Assembly: GCA_004554775.1 (NCBI GenBank)
Contig: SFKI01000017.1
Coordinates: forward strand, 1-37,815
Length of the DNA stretch: 37,815 nt
Source: Subdoligranulum variabile
Lineage (GTDB): Bacteria > Bacillota > Clostridia > Oscillospirales > Ruminococcaceae
Direction: 5' to 3'
Part shown: piece by piece, positions 15,444-24,294 of the stretch
Layout of the letters: every line of letters begins with the position of its first letter
Numbering within the stretch: position 1 is the first letter of the stretch
Position numbers and translations under genes: made by a program
Notes under the pieces: model-generated
Seen by the model: the letters and a program-made list of their open reading frames with translations, nothing else
The model's database searches: none
What the model was told of the DNA's origin: nothing

Positions 15444-15765
15444 GTATGTCCCCCTCGCTCGCAGCAATCAGATTTTGGATATGCTCCATCGCCGCCCTGA
15501 TTCTGTTTTCGGCCCGCTCGGCCCGTCCCCGCAGCATTTCAATTTCATCTGCCGCCAGACTGCACAGGTCATACGGGTTCCCGGGGTCGTAGCCGCACGG
15601 GCTTCCATCGTGGTGGTATTCGCACCGTTCGCACACATCGTCGAAAAACTTTTCGTGCAACTCCACGCATTTCTTCCACTCATCCGATCCCATGTCCCGG
15701 GCCGCCATGCAGCGCAATTCCTTCACCAGATCGTCGATAGTAAACGCGGCAACTTCACCGATCAT
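15433..15765 (-). CDS. Small cysteine-containing protein of unknown function
   Basis: The 110-residue protein (MIGEVAAFTIDDLVKELRCMA...) has a central CERCEYHHDGSPCGYDPGNPYDLC cluster that could bind zinc. It is followed by a helical C-terminus with RGRAERAENRIRAAMEHIQNLI. It overlaps the gene before (ATGA) and csf1 after, so it is co-translated with the CRISPR-like cassette. Similar small proteins are common in early regions of Firmicutes phages. No function is assigned. Confidence 0.75.
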   Translation of the reverse strand: MIGEVAAFTIDDLVKELRCMAARDMGSDEWKKCVELHEKFFDDVCERCEYHHDGSPCGYDPGNPYDLCSLAADEIEMLRGRAERAENRIRAAMEHIQNLIAASEGDIHGN

Positions 15766-16097
15766 TGCTCGCCCTCCGTAACTTCGTAAATGATTTTTAA
15801 TCCATATTCGCGGGCCGCTTCATGCTCGACGCAACATCCCCGCGCTTGTTCCCACCCCTCGCAAAAATAGGCAGTATCACAACAGCTCATGAGTTCAAGC
15901 GATTGCGCCAGATAATACAGCGGGACGTTGATAACTTTCAAACTCCGTTTCATGAATCCGTTTTGCAGTCCGTTGGGTAACAGGCTATCAATGATTTCAT
16001 ACCCACTCTCCCGGAGCGTGCGAATTGCACGCTCACGGGTTTCAACGATTTCCTGTTGGGTTTTCCCTGCCATAGGTTGTGATATCAATACCATCAT
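15762..16097 (-). CDS. DUF4406-family protein (deoxyribosyltransferase-like)
   Basis: The 111-residue protein begins MMVLISQPMAGKTQQEIVETRERAI, the characteristic start of DUF4406 proteins, which resemble nucleoside 2-deoxyribosyltransferases. FMKRSLKVINVPLYYLAQSLELMSCCDTAYFCEGWEQARGCCVEHEAAREYG matches the rest of the family pattern. It has an AGGAGG site and four-base overlaps at both ends. A role in nucleotide metabolism is possible but unproven. Confidence 0.8.
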   Translation of the reverse strand: MMVLISQPMAGKTQQEIVETRERAIRTLRESGYEIIDSLLPNGLQNGFMKRSLKVINVPLYYLAQSLELMSCCDTAYFCEGWEQARGCCVEHEAAREYGLKIIYEVTEGEQ

Positions 16098-16381
16098 TTC
16101 GGGTTCCTCCTATTTGGGTTTCTTCGCAAATATCGACGGTACTTTTTGCTGTACTTCCGCAAAATCAACTCTAGCATGATCGAATTGGTCTGCTCCGTAG
16201 ATTCCGGAATTGTGGTCAAAAATTCCAGATGCGCCTTGTCGTCGATTAAGGTTTTGAATATCAAATCTAGTGCATATTGCGCGGTGATTGGTGGATCACC
16301 GAGTATGCGCACCGGCCTGTCAAACCATGCGGCTTTTTTCCGCGCGTATCCCTCAAACGATATTTCATCTGGCCAAATCAT
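16094..16381 (-). CDS. Hypothetical protein, basic C-terminus
   Basis: The 95-residue protein (MIWPDEISFEGYARKKAAWFDRP...) has a clear TAGGAGG site and a four-base overlap with the next gene. The C-terminus is strongly basic (KYSKKYRRYLRRNPNRRNPK), suggesting nucleic-acid contact. I do not recognise a family. Confidence 0.7.
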   Translation of the reverse strand: MIWPDEISFEGYARKKAAWFDRPVRILGDPPITAQYALDLIFKTLIDDKAHLEFLTTIPESTEQTNSIMLELILRKYSKKYRRYLRRNPNRRNPK

Positions 16382-16390
16382 CGTTACCTC

Positions 16391-16858
16391 CTACAAACTC
16401 CCGTCCTCAGGATTGCCCAGATTGCACAGTTGCTCATACGCGTCCTGCTCTGCAGCCTCGCGACTGTCTTTCATGGCGGCGGTTTCGCCCCAACTGCAAA
16501 AATCCTCGGGTGACACGATCCAGCCATGCGCCATGCAGCATCCACAGTCCTCTCTGTAGCCCTTCGGCAGCGGTAGGCGCTTGCCCATATTCACGCAATC
16601 CTTGCAGCGCACCACTTCAACCGCGTCCACAGCGGGGGCGTTGTCAACCTTCGCATTCTCTAGCGTAACATATGGCACTATATTAATGGTTTCTGCCACT
16701 TCGTTCAGTACCTTTTTAAAATCTTCCCATTTTACACCGTCCGGACGATCTACATTGCAGATAACGTGTGCCAACGTCTGCATGTCCAATACCTGGTTGC
16801 ACCGGAGTTGGCTATACTGTTCCGGATAGTGTTCAATTTCCCACTCTATGTATCGCAT
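16391..16858 (-). CDS. Zinc-motif phage protein of unknown function
   Basis: The product is about 155 residues from MRYIEWEIEHYPEQ. A central VVRCKDCVNMG and a later CGCCMAHGWIVSPEDFCSWGE form the Cys pattern (CKDC...FCSW) frequent in clostridial phage proteins. ATG 16858 has GGAGGA at six-base spacing, while ATG 16864 overlaps the previous stop as ATGA. The acidic N-terminal half is helical. Function unknown. Confidence 0.75.
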   Translation of the reverse strand: MRYIEWEIEHYPEQYSQLRCNQVLDMQTLAHVICNVDRPDGVKWEDFKKVLNEVAETINIVPYVTLENAKVDNAPAVDAVEVVRCKDCVNMGKRLPLPKGYREDCGCCMAHGWIVSPEDFCSWGETAAMKDSREAAEQDAYEQLCNLGNPEDGSL

Positions 16859-16860
16859 TG

Positions 16861-17196
16861 TCATTCCTCCTGCATCTTTGCCCCGCAGTTGGGGCAGTAT
16901 TTCGTGCCCACAAACATCAATGGATCGGGAACCTTAATGCACGGCAGATTATTGTTTTTCGCTTGACATTCGCTGCAAACATATCCGCCAATACCCCAAT
17001 CATTTGCGTTTTTGTCGAAAACCCACTTTCCATGCCGCACGGGTTCAGCGTCAACGGCGGGAATCTCGTCGCTTATTGCTCTAACGACGTTGCAAAAATA
17101 CTTGAACAGCTCGTTGTATTCCGGGCACGTGTTGTAGTTTGTCCGGGCTACAGCAATTGCCTTTTTCAGCGCCTTCCGGCTAATCAGGTCGTCCAT
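16861..17196 (-). CDS. Zinc-ribbon phage protein
   Basis: The 111-residue protein starts MDDLISRKALKKAI and contains IPAVDAEPVRHGKWVF, then CSEC...YCPNCGAKM, which is a rubredoxin/zinc-ribbon knuckle pair. This layout is very common in Firmicutes phages and prophages. It has an AAGGAGG site just after the preceding TAA. Function unknown; nucleic acid or protein binding is the usual guess. Confidence 0.8.
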   Translation of the reverse strand: MDDLISRKALKKAIAVARTNYNTCPEYNELFKYFCNVVRAISDEIPAVDAEPVRHGKWVFDKNANDWGIGGYVCSECQAKNNNLPCIKVPDPLMFVGTKYCPNCGAKMQEE

Positions 17197-17197
17197 G

Positions 17198-17545
17198 TTA
17201 TTCCTCCTTCGGCGGCTCTGGTATCTCCATCCAGTGGGTGATTTCCCCCATTAGTGCCTGCGTAATGAAACCAACTTCCGTGTACACCCCCGATGCAATT
17301 CTGTTTCCGACGGGCGAATATACCAGCGCTCGTTGCAGTCTTCTCGGCTCCCGCTCCTTGACGCTGATCCAGCGGGGCGATGTTTTGTTGACCTCGACAA
17401 GACGTTGTTCCAGCTGCTGGATGTAGGCAAGGGCATCTCTCTCAAGCTGCATGTCGCAGTTGCCATTGTTATACGGGCAATCTCTACAGATTTTATCTGC
17501 TATGCAAATATCCAGCCCCTTCTTGATCTCTTCCGGCGTTTTCAT
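17198..17545 (-). CDS. DUF551-containing protein
   Basis: The 115-residue protein has an N-terminal cysteine cluster (CIADKICRDCPYNNGNCDMQLERDALAYIQQLE). A C-terminal DUF551 motif follows: PRWISVKEREPRRLQRALVYSP ... ITHWMEIPEPPKEE. DUF551 proteins are frequent phage early proteins of unknown role. The AAGGAG site gives a clear start. Confidence 0.85.
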   Translation of the reverse strand: MKTPEEIKKGLDICIADKICRDCPYNNGNCDMQLERDALAYIQQLEQRLVEVNKTSPRWISVKEREPRRLQRALVYSPVGNRIASGVYTEVGFITQALMGEITHWMEIPEPPKEE

Positions 17546-17557
17546 TTCGCACGCTCC

Positions 17558-17764
17558 TTAATCCGGTATTATCGTTATGTTGGCCTCGACAACCAGCTGG
17601 TCGATACAATCTGCGGCCATTTCGTACAGTTTCCGCTGCGACAGAGACGTGGAGTATTCCACGTAATACGGGCAACCGTTTTCGCAGAGCCCGGGCTCGC
17701 ATTCTCCCTGGTGCGCATGGCACCGGAGGATTTTTGCAACGTCCGACGGCGTAAACTTTTTCAT
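17558..17764 (-). CDS. Small cysteine-rich protein
   Basis: The 68-residue protein from MKKFTPSDVAKILRCHAHQG has C, H, C and C residues (CHAHQGECEPGLCENGCPYY). A helix MAADCIDQLVVEA follows. Its ATG overlaps the preceding TGA, and GGGAGG lies upstream. The pattern repeats that of neighbouring genes (cysteine knot plus helix). No known function. Confidence 0.75.
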   Translation of the reverse strand: MKKFTPSDVAKILRCHAHQGECEPGLCENGCPYYVEYSTSLSQRKLYEMAADCIDQLVVEANITIIPD

Positions 17765-18300
17765 TCTGCCGCCTCCCACAAATCTGGTTTTTCGTCGACG
17801 CCGCCGTACAACGTACCTCTACAGTTTACACACGGTTCATCCTTCTCAGTTTTGCTGCACCATTTGCAGCCTTCGCAGCCGTCGTGTTCCGGCGCGGGAT
17901 TTTCCGGGGCTACCGGCTTAATCCCCAATTTCTCCGCGACCTCGGCGGGCATGGGGCGCTCCAAGCACTCATCGCAGTTATCGTTGTCATCTTTGTCATC
18001 GTGGCACCAATCGCACCTGTATTTATCCCCAAAGACTTCCGGGCAAAGTGTATGTCTAATGTCAGCCTCCGGGAACAGTTGCCTCCAGCCTTCCTCCCAC
18101 GACGGATACACCGGTTCGGGGTGCTCTGCGGCCCAGTCCAAGATGATACGCTCCAGCTCGTTGTAGTCCTCGCCGTCCAGATCAATGTTCATACGGCACG
18201 CTTCTCCGTTGTACAGCGGGCAATTGTTAGTGTTGCACATGCTGCCGTGGGCAGTGCACATCCGTTTGGCCTGACGCATGATCTCCGTAAATTCAGCCAT
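17761..18300 (-). CDS. Cysteine-rich protein with several CxxC pairs
   Basis: The product is 179 residues from MAEFTEIMRQAKRMC. It contains CNTNNCPLYNGEAC near the start, then CDWCHDDKDDNDNCDEC and CEGCKWCSKTEKDEPCVNC, so it has several potential metal sites. ATG 18300 follows GGGAGG; ATG 18327 would overlap the previous stop. The C-terminus (RGTLYGGVDEKPDLWEA) is of a type seen in phage proteins. Function unknown. Confidence 0.75.
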   Translation of the reverse strand: MAEFTEIMRQAKRMCTAHGSMCNTNNCPLYNGEACRMNIDLDGEDYNELERIILDWAAEHPEPVYPSWEEGWRQLFPEADIRHTLCPEVFGDKYRCDWCHDDKDDNDNCDECLERPMPAEVAEKLGIKPVAPENPAPEHDGCEGCKWCSKTEKDEPCVNCRGTLYGGVDEKPDLWEAAE

Positions 18301-18323
18301 TGTTCGCCCTCCCCGTCGATACT

Positions 18324-18656
18324 TCATACGTTAATCAGCTCCAGCGTACATTTGTTCGAAATCCAGCGTCCGCTTTCCTCGCCCGGTTTCCCGTCGGCGC
18401 GGAACACCCCGATCTGATAGCCCAAATGTTCCAGATTCCGTTTCTGTGTTGCGAGTTGCTCCGTCGGAATGGTAGCCATCACATCATCCAGCAGCTTCCG
18501 CGAGGCCCATCGCAACTGTCCCAATGTGCGCATGCCATTCGGAATGGTTTTCAGCCGCCTATGCAGTGGTTCCAGCCCGTGGGCCATGGTAATCACCGCG
18601 TACAGCTCCAATAACGATTCCTGTTCCCGACCCTGTAACCTCCTGATTTCAGGCAT
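18324..18656 (-). CDS. Hypothetical helical protein
   Basis: The 110-residue protein starts MPEIRRLQGREQESLLELY, with GGAGG upstream and an overlap with the MazG-like gene. The frame extends far upstream, but that region is the other gene's coding sequence in another frame. It is mostly helical with a short C-terminal strand part (SGRWISNKCTLELINV). I do not recognise the family. Confidence 0.7.
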   Translation of the reverse strand: MPEIRRLQGREQESLLELYAVITMAHGLEPLHRRLKTIPNGMRTLGQLRWASRKLLDDVMATIPTEQLATQKRNLEHLGYQIGVFRADGKPGEESGRWISNKCTLELINV

Positions 18657-19131
18657 CTTCGTTTTCCTCCCTATGGATAGATCGTTCGGGGTCAAACCCA
18701 TCCGGGTAACGCTTTTTGAGTTTCTCGATGTTGTGCCGGAAAATCTCGGACAACGAAACCCCCAGCCCAGTGGCCAGCTCCGCCAAATACCAGGCCACAT
18801 CGGACGCTTCATCAATCAGGTGATCCCGGTCAAGGATATGCCCCTGGAACGTTGATTTTTTCACTATGTCGGCGCACTCTCCGGTTTCACCGCACAGGCC
18901 CAGCACGCCGTTCAGGATTTTGTCGTGGTCACCAGATGTCCGCTGTGCTGCGGCCTGGTATGCATCCGCAAGGCATGCTCTGTCTCTCAGGATTTCGCAG
19001 ATTGCGTCCAACAAGCATCCGTGTTTGTCACAGTTGCATTTGCCCTGCACCGGGCATTCCCTGCAATCCTCTGTAGCGTCGTTCAGGGCATCGGCAGCAT
19101 CGGCCAACGCCTCGTAATTGTACTTTCTCAT
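18649..19131 (-). CDS. MazG-like nucleotide pyrophosphohydrolase
   Basis: The protein has 160 residues. The C-terminal 90 contain LGLCGETGECADIVKKSTFQGH and LIDEASDVAWYLAELATGLGVSLSEIFRHNIEKLKKRYPDGF. These are the ExxE and ExxD metal-binding helices of the MazG/all-alpha NTP-PPase family. The N-terminal CRECPVQGKCNCDKHGC is a cysteine cluster. Such phage enzymes hydrolyse (d)NTPs and may lower alarmone or non-canonical nucleotide levels. Located beside thyX, it belongs to a nucleotide-metabolism pair. Confidence 0.88.
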   Translation of the reverse strand: MRKYNYEALADAADALNDATEDCRECPVQGKCNCDKHGCLLDAICEILRDRACLADAYQAAAQRTSGDHDKILNGVLGLCGETGECADIVKKSTFQGHILDRDHLIDEASDVAWYLAELATGLGVSLSEIFRHNIEKLKKRYPDGFDPERSIHREENEDA

Positions 19132-19133
19132 TT

Positions 19134-19445
19134 CTAGCCATCCACCGCTTGTTTTAACATTCTAATTATCTCGCCGTCCGTCGCGGGCCGGCCCATCCGC
19201 TTCCGGATAATCCGTTCCGCAACTTCGTCCATGCGTTTGGTTTCCTTGCGGACGTGTTTGATCTTTGATTCGTATTTCGTGGCGAATGCCCTTACAACTC
19301 CCACAGGTACATCGCAAAACCTCGCGATAAATTCTTCCGTGTACCGACCTCGGCCCAACATCTGCACCACCATTTCCGTGCTAGTTGCCCGGGCCAATAA
19401 CGTTTCTCTCTTTCGCTCTTCTTTTTTGATCAGACTTAGTGTCAT
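19134..19445 (-). CDS. Small HTH-like hypothetical protein
   Basis: The 103-residue protein begins MTLSLIKKEERKRETLLA. ATG 19445 overlaps the thyX TGA and has GGAGG upstream. The middle reads VVQMLGRGRYTEEFIARFCDVPVGVVRAFATKY, which could form a helix-turn-helix. A basic segment follows (KHVRKETKRMDEVAERIIRKRMGR). Perhaps DNA-binding; no family recognised. Confidence 0.65.
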   Translation of the reverse strand: MTLSLIKKEERKRETLLARATSTEMVVQMLGRGRYTEEFIARFCDVPVGVVRAFATKYESKIKHVRKETKRMDEVAERIIRKRMGRPATDGEIIRMLKQAVDG

Positions 19446-20401
19446 GCTCGTTCCTCCGCGAAAATGTCCGGGAAAATATCCCGGAATCCCTCCAACGCCG
19501 GGAGTGCAATCTCTTTCGCCTGCGGGTGTGCCGGGCCGGTTTTCTCCAGCGCTCGAAGGTCGAAAAAATGCTTCCATGCGTACAGGTTCCCAGTCATAAT
19601 CAACTCGGTTTTCGTGCTGGTGGGCAGTACCACACGTGCCTCTTGCGCCGTGCAGTATCGCTCCATCATCCGTTTATAGGCGTGCTCTGCGCTGATGCAC
19701 ACGCTCTCCCAATCCTCCCAACTGGTGCCCGCCCAGTAGCAGTCTTCGCCGAATTGCGACGGGCTTACCACCGTGATTTCCGAACCGAATTTCCCGCTGG
19801 CATAGTTGCAGTACCTCGTGCTCTCCTGCGCGAAAGCGAACTGCCTGTGCCGCACAAACTCGTGGGAAATCCCCCTATCGCAGGTGAATTTCACGCCCAT
19901 GCGGTAATGTGCCATCCGCTCCCGGCCCTCCAGCTCGATGTAGCTCATTTCCTCAATCCTCGGGTCGGGGTCAACGCTCTCGTACTCCGGCAGGTCGAAC
20001 CTGTAATTGTCATCAATGTGTCCCGCGAAATAGTATGCAATCCCTGCATTTGCCTGTAGTAGCTCCCTCCATGCCCGGATATTCCCGCTGATAATCGGCC
20101 TGCCGTTAATGTCGGTCATAATCAGGTTCGGGGCCATGCCAGTAGCATCCCGGAGCATCTGCATGCCTTCCGCTACCGCTTTATACACGCCCTGGTCTTT
20201 TATGCGGAACACGTAATCCCCATGTTCCAGCATTGCATCGTGGTGATGCAAAATCAGGTTCCGCACGAATTTCGGGGCGCTGGCTGCGCTGATTTTCGAT
20301 TCCGATTTGTAGCACAGCCGCCCTGCCGTTTCAATGGCCTTCATCCTCCCGGCCCTCGGGGGACGGTCTATGAATTCCCAACCTGCCTTAACGATCTTCA
20401 T
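19442..20401 (-). CDS. thyX: FAD-dependent thymidylate synthase ThyX
   Basis: The 319-residue flavoenzyme converts dUMP to dTMP with methylene-tetrahydrofolate. The diagnostic RHRx7S motif is present (R184-H-R186 ... S194). So is the HHHDAMLEHGDYVF segment near residue 52. The C-terminus is longer than in many ThyX proteins and contains LMTGNLYAWKHFFDLR. A GGAGG site leads the ATG. Phages use ThyX to supply thymidine during replication, consistent with the replication genes just upstream. Confidence 0.96.
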   Translation of the reverse strand: MKIVKAGWEFIDRPPRAGRMKAIETAGRLCYKSESKISAASAPKFVRNLILHHHDAMLEHGDYVFRIKDQGVYKAVAEGMQMLRDATGMAPNLIMTDINGRPIISGNIRAWRELLQANAGIAYYFAGHIDDNYRFDLPEYESVDPDPRIEEMSYIELEGRERMAHYRMGVKFTCDRGISHEFVRHRQFAFAQESTRYCNYASGKFGSEITVVSPSQFGEDCYWAGTSWEDWESVCISAEHAYKRMMERYCTAQEARVVLPTSTKTELIMTGNLYAWKHFFDLRALEKTGPAHPQAKEIALPALEGFRDIFPDIFAEERA

Positions 20402-20422
20402 TGTTGTTCCTCCGTTTTTCAG

Positions 20423-20845
20423 TTACTCGTCTCCGGATATGGTGACTTCCGCATAGGGGATAGCCCAGTACCGTTTCTCAAAATGCAATACCGTGATCTG
20501 GGCATCGTCCGCCCATGCCACATCGTTCAGCGCGTCGCATATGATTTTCACCACATTGTCCGCGTCGGGCTTTTTCGTGGGCGGGATAGCCCCGTCCAAC
20601 ATCGCCTGCTGTTTCCGTTTCCCGGCTGATGCAGGTATCCCATAGTATGCCGTGACCTGCAGCTGCACCGGGCCTTCCAGCTTTTTCCAAACATACCCTG
20701 CGGCAGCGCGGAACGCATCGCACACTTCCTGTTCGTATTCCGCCGTTTTGTCGGGTGTGTAGGTTACCACACGCCCGCCCCGCCGGGCAAACCGGGGGCG
20801 ACCTTTGCCCACCGGTTCACCGTAAACTCTGAACGTCGTCGTCAT
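20423..20845 (-). CDS. rusA: RusA-like Holliday junction resolvase
   Basis: The 140-residue protein starts MTTTFRVYGEPVGKGRPRF. The family signature KKPDADNVVKIICDALNDVAWADDAQI (residues 91-117) carries the acidic residues for metal binding. RusA cleaves Holliday junctions during phage recombination and debranches DNA before packaging. I chose ATG 20845 because the upstream ORF part overlaps the DnaC-like gene. The ribosome site is G-rich rather than canonical. Confidence 0.92.
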   Translation of the reverse strand: MTTTFRVYGEPVGKGRPRFARRGGRVVTYTPDKTAEYEQEVCDAFRAAAGYVWKKLEGPVQLQVTAYYGIPASAGKRKQQAMLDGAIPPTKKPDADNVVKIICDALNDVAWADDAQITVLHFEKRYWAIPYAEVTISGDE

Positions 20846-21681
20846 TGCGTACCCCCCCCTATAACACCTCATCGTTCCGCAGCCGGTAGTTTTTGCCGTT
20901 CCCCCGGCTGATGGTTTTGCAGTACCCTTTCGCGCATTCGGCGATCCGGGAGGCCGTAGCCTCGTCAATCTCCATCAGCTCGGACAAATACCGTTCCGAA
21001 CTGATAATTGTCGGCATGTGGTTGATGTATCGATGGTTGAGGATTTCATAGGCCAGTCGGATGTCTGCTGCAGACGGGGCCGTGTTTCCGTCGCGGCCCG
21101 CTGTCGGTTTCAGGAAATCGTCAATGTACAGGAATTTGATGTTTTTCAACGGCAAAATCTGACGCTGATATTCCGCTTCGTCCCCGACATTTGACTTTAT
21201 CCGACCTGCATCAGCAGGCCACGACATGTACAATATTGGCATTTTCCGAAGCGCCTCACGGCATATCGCGGTGCATAGATGTGTCTTCCCGCTGCCCACG
21301 GCCCCGCCGAAGAATAGCCATCTCCCGGCGCTCAATCCCTCGGCGGCGTACCCCTGCGCGGTGTCCAGCATGACCTTCTGCCACTGGGCATCCGCGTGAA
21401 ATGCCTTGAACGTGCATTGGCTGATGCTGTTTGCCAGCCCAGAATTCCGCATGCGGGCTATGCTTTTCCGAATCTCGATGCACCTGCACGGCCTGTAAAC
21501 CTGGTATAACATGCCATTGCGTTCCAGCAGCTCCGCAGTGTTTCCACGGTTATTGCACAACGGGCAGTCATAACCGTCCTGCTCGGCAAGCTCCCCGGAT
21601 GCTGCATTGTAACGCTCAACCGCCGCTTGCTCCGCATTGCGCCTGTCCTCAGGTGTGGCCCGCTGGGCGGCTTGAATCATG

Positions 21682-22572
<891 letters not shown>

Positions 22573-22708
22573 GCAGTGCCTCCTCGGTTGTTTTCATCCG
22601 GTGTTCCTCCTTCCTGCTCCACATTACAGTCGATTTGCCGTTTTCCCCGCAATGGCAATAAGGGTTTTTGATTTCCGTAGCTTTAGGGGAATAGTTACTA
22701 GGGTAAAA
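22573..22708 (-). other. Intergenic stretch without a convincing gene
   Basis: One minus-strand frame here encodes PYCHCGENGK followed by MWSRKEEHRMKTTEEALHGDW, and it runs into the replisome organizer start. It has no start codon before the cysteines. It may be a remnant of a small zinc protein or a leader peptide of 21 codons. Otherwise I see only the GGAGG sites of the following gene. Confidence 0.3.
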
Positions 22709-22966
22709 TCAGCCGTCTTTTTCTCGTGCTATCAGCACATCCCGATTTGCTTTTGCAGTTGCGCGTCCGCGTGCTGCAGCTTCCGCGAACTTCGCGCGCT
22801 GCTCATCGCTCATCTCTCGTTTGGTGCGGTACGGATTTTTGCCGTACCGGAAGGGATACAACGGGCAGTCTACAATGGGGCACTTATCGATTTCGCCAGG
22901 CTGGTCGCAGGTACAGCGCATGCATTTTGCGCGAATTGCCTTTACGGGGTTATGCAGGTTTGCCAT
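22709..22966 (-). CDS. Small zinc-binding phage protein
   Basis: The 85-residue protein begins MANLHNPVKAIRAKCMRCTCDQ. The pattern CMRCTC ... CPIVDCPLYPFRYGKNPY is that of a small phage protein widespread in Firmicutes, usually near replication genes. The C-terminus is helical and basic (RAKFAEAAARGRATAKANRDVLI). It is probably metal-binding; the role is unknown. Confidence 0.8.
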   Translation of the reverse strand: MANLHNPVKAIRAKCMRCTCDQPGEIDKCPIVDCPLYPFRYGKNPYRTKREMSDEQRAKFAEAAARGRATAKANRDVLIAREKDG

Positions 22967-22976
22967 GGGGCACCTT

Positions 22977-23084
22977 CTAATTCGTCGTATTTGCGGTTTG
23001 GTGTGTATTGGGGATTAACATTTCCGGCCTCCGGGGCTTCGGGGGATAGATACCATGGTAAATTTGGATGCCGGAAAATGCCAT
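22977..23084 (-). CDS. Possible 35-residue peptide
   Basis: A short frame reads MAFSGIQIYHGIYPPKPRRP and ends at TAG. It lies between ssb and the small zinc protein. The ribosome site before ATG 23084 is poor, while an internal ATG has GGAGG at six bases but gives only 14 residues. Coding status is uncertain. Confidence 0.3.
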   Translation of the reverse strand: MAFSGIQIYHGIYPPKPRRPEMLIPNTHQTANTTN

Positions 23085-23097
23085 GGCTTTATTAGTG

Positions 23098-23556
23098 CTA
23101 AAATGGCAGGTCGTCGTCATCCGTCTCGACAAAGCCCTCGTTCTGCAGACGTTGGGTCGTATCCATCCGCTGCTGTTCGGCCCTGGCGGGTGGTTCGGGT
23201 CTTGCCGGGGGCTGTTCCGCTCTGTATTCCTGCCCGTTGGATTTCGGGGCCACAAATTCCGCTTGTTCCACAAGCACCTCTGTCGCGTAGCGTTTCGAGC
23301 CATCCTGGGCCTCGTACTGCCGCACCTGGATTGCGCCCTCCACGCCGATCTTGTTGCCGGTCAGGAAATACTTTTTGATGAAATCCGCTGTCTGTCGCCA
23401 TGCGACGCATTTGATAAAATCCGTTTCGCGCACGCCCTGCGAATTAGCATATTTCCGATTGCACGCAATCGTGAATGTGCAGCAGGAAATCCCGCTCGAC
23501 GAGCGCCGGTCATCCGGGCCCTTGGCAATGTTACCTACCAGTAGCACACGATTCAT
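23098..23556 (-). CDS. ssb: Single-stranded DNA-binding protein
   Basis: The 152-residue SSB begins MNRVLLVGNIAKGPDDRRSS. The OB-fold is readable: TFTIACNRKY, ETDFIKCVAWRQTADFIKKYFLTGNKIGVEGAIQ and YATEVLVEQAEFV. A Pro/Glu-rich tail ends in DDDDLPF, the acidic tip that binds partner proteins. It overlaps the preceding small gene and has an AAGGAG site. It protects ssDNA during replication and recombination. Confidence 0.95.
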   Translation of the reverse strand: MNRVLLVGNIAKGPDDRRSSSGISCCTFTIACNRKYANSQGVRETDFIKCVAWRQTADFIKKYFLTGNKIGVEGAIQVRQYEAQDGSKRYATEVLVEQAEFVAPKSNGQEYRAEQPPARPEPPARAEQQRMDTTQRLQNEGFVETDDDDLPF

Positions 23557-23776
23557 TTTTCGCGTCTCCTTCCTGCTGTGCCGGGCCGATGTGCAGCCCT
23601 AAAATATCAGCAACGGTTTGACGATCCACAAAATCCCCGAATGTACTGTGCTCCATGTAAGACTGGAGCGCGTTCACCCGTCCCACAATGTTCTGCAGCC
23701 GCGCATACTCGTAACTGCTCACCACTACCGCGCCTTCAGCGGTTGTTGCCTTAATTTCCACTCCTATATCCTCCAT
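23531..23776 (-). CDS. Hypothetical protein upstream of ssb
   Basis: The 81-residue protein (MEDIGVEIKATTAEGAVVVSSYEYARLQNIVGRVNALQSYM...) overlaps the genes on both sides. The helix YEYARLQNIVGRVNALQSYM and the HTH-like FVDRQTVADILGLH could form a small DNA-binding unit. Family not recognised. Confidence 0.7.
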   Translation of the reverse strand: MEDIGVEIKATTAEGAVVVSSYEYARLQNIVGRVNALQSYMEHSTFGDFVDRQTVADILGLHIGPAQQEGDAKNESCATGR

Positions 23777-24294
23777 TCGTTTTTGTATTTTGCGATTTCC
23801 TCCGGCGTAGCCGTATCAATCCCCAGGCTTTTCGCCAGTTCCACGGCTGCGTCTATCAATGTGGACATTTGCCGGGTGTCATAGGTGGATGAGCCGTAGT
23901 ATAGGATTACATTCAGGCATCCCGGTAGTTTGCTGGGCATGGTATCGGCTATCCAACCAATGCCGTTCTCGCCCCAGGCGGATACCAGCTTTTCTGCGCC
24001 GTCCTCCCGGACGCACACCATCTCACTGACACCGCCGATCTCCCGGATTAATGACCTGTACACCTCGACTTTGGGAATCCTCAATTCAGCCGCGATCTTG
24101 TCCATCAGCACCCAACAATACCCGTTCGCGTCCAGCGACCGTTTTGCATGATACTTTTTGATCTCCACCGACACGTCGGTGTCCTTCAGTGCATCGTATG
24201 TCTCGCGCAAATCCCCATCAATGCTTAGGGTGATTGTTTGGTTCCGGCCTGCCTCGGTATCAAGTTTCTCGATTCGGCCTTTCCAACGGCTCAC
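23764..24294 (-). CDS. NinB-like recombination-region protein
   Basis: The protein has 176 residues. VEIKKYHAKRSLDANGYCWVLMDKIAAELRI (about residues 42-72) is a pattern seen in NinB/YbcN-type phage recombination proteins and in related clostridial phage proteins. It overlaps Gp157 upstream by four bases. It is possibly an ssDNA-binding accessory of the recombination block. Moderate confidence in the family, low for biochemical role. Confidence 0.55.
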   Translation of the reverse strand: MSRWKGRIEKLDTEAGRNQTITLSIDGDLRETYDALKDTDVSVEIKKYHAKRSLDANGYCWVLMDKIAAELRIPKVEVYRSLIREIGGVSEMVCVREDGAEKLVSAWGENGIGWIADTMPSKLPGCLNVILYYGSSTYDTRQMSTLIDAAVELAKSLGIDTATPEEIAKYKNEWRI

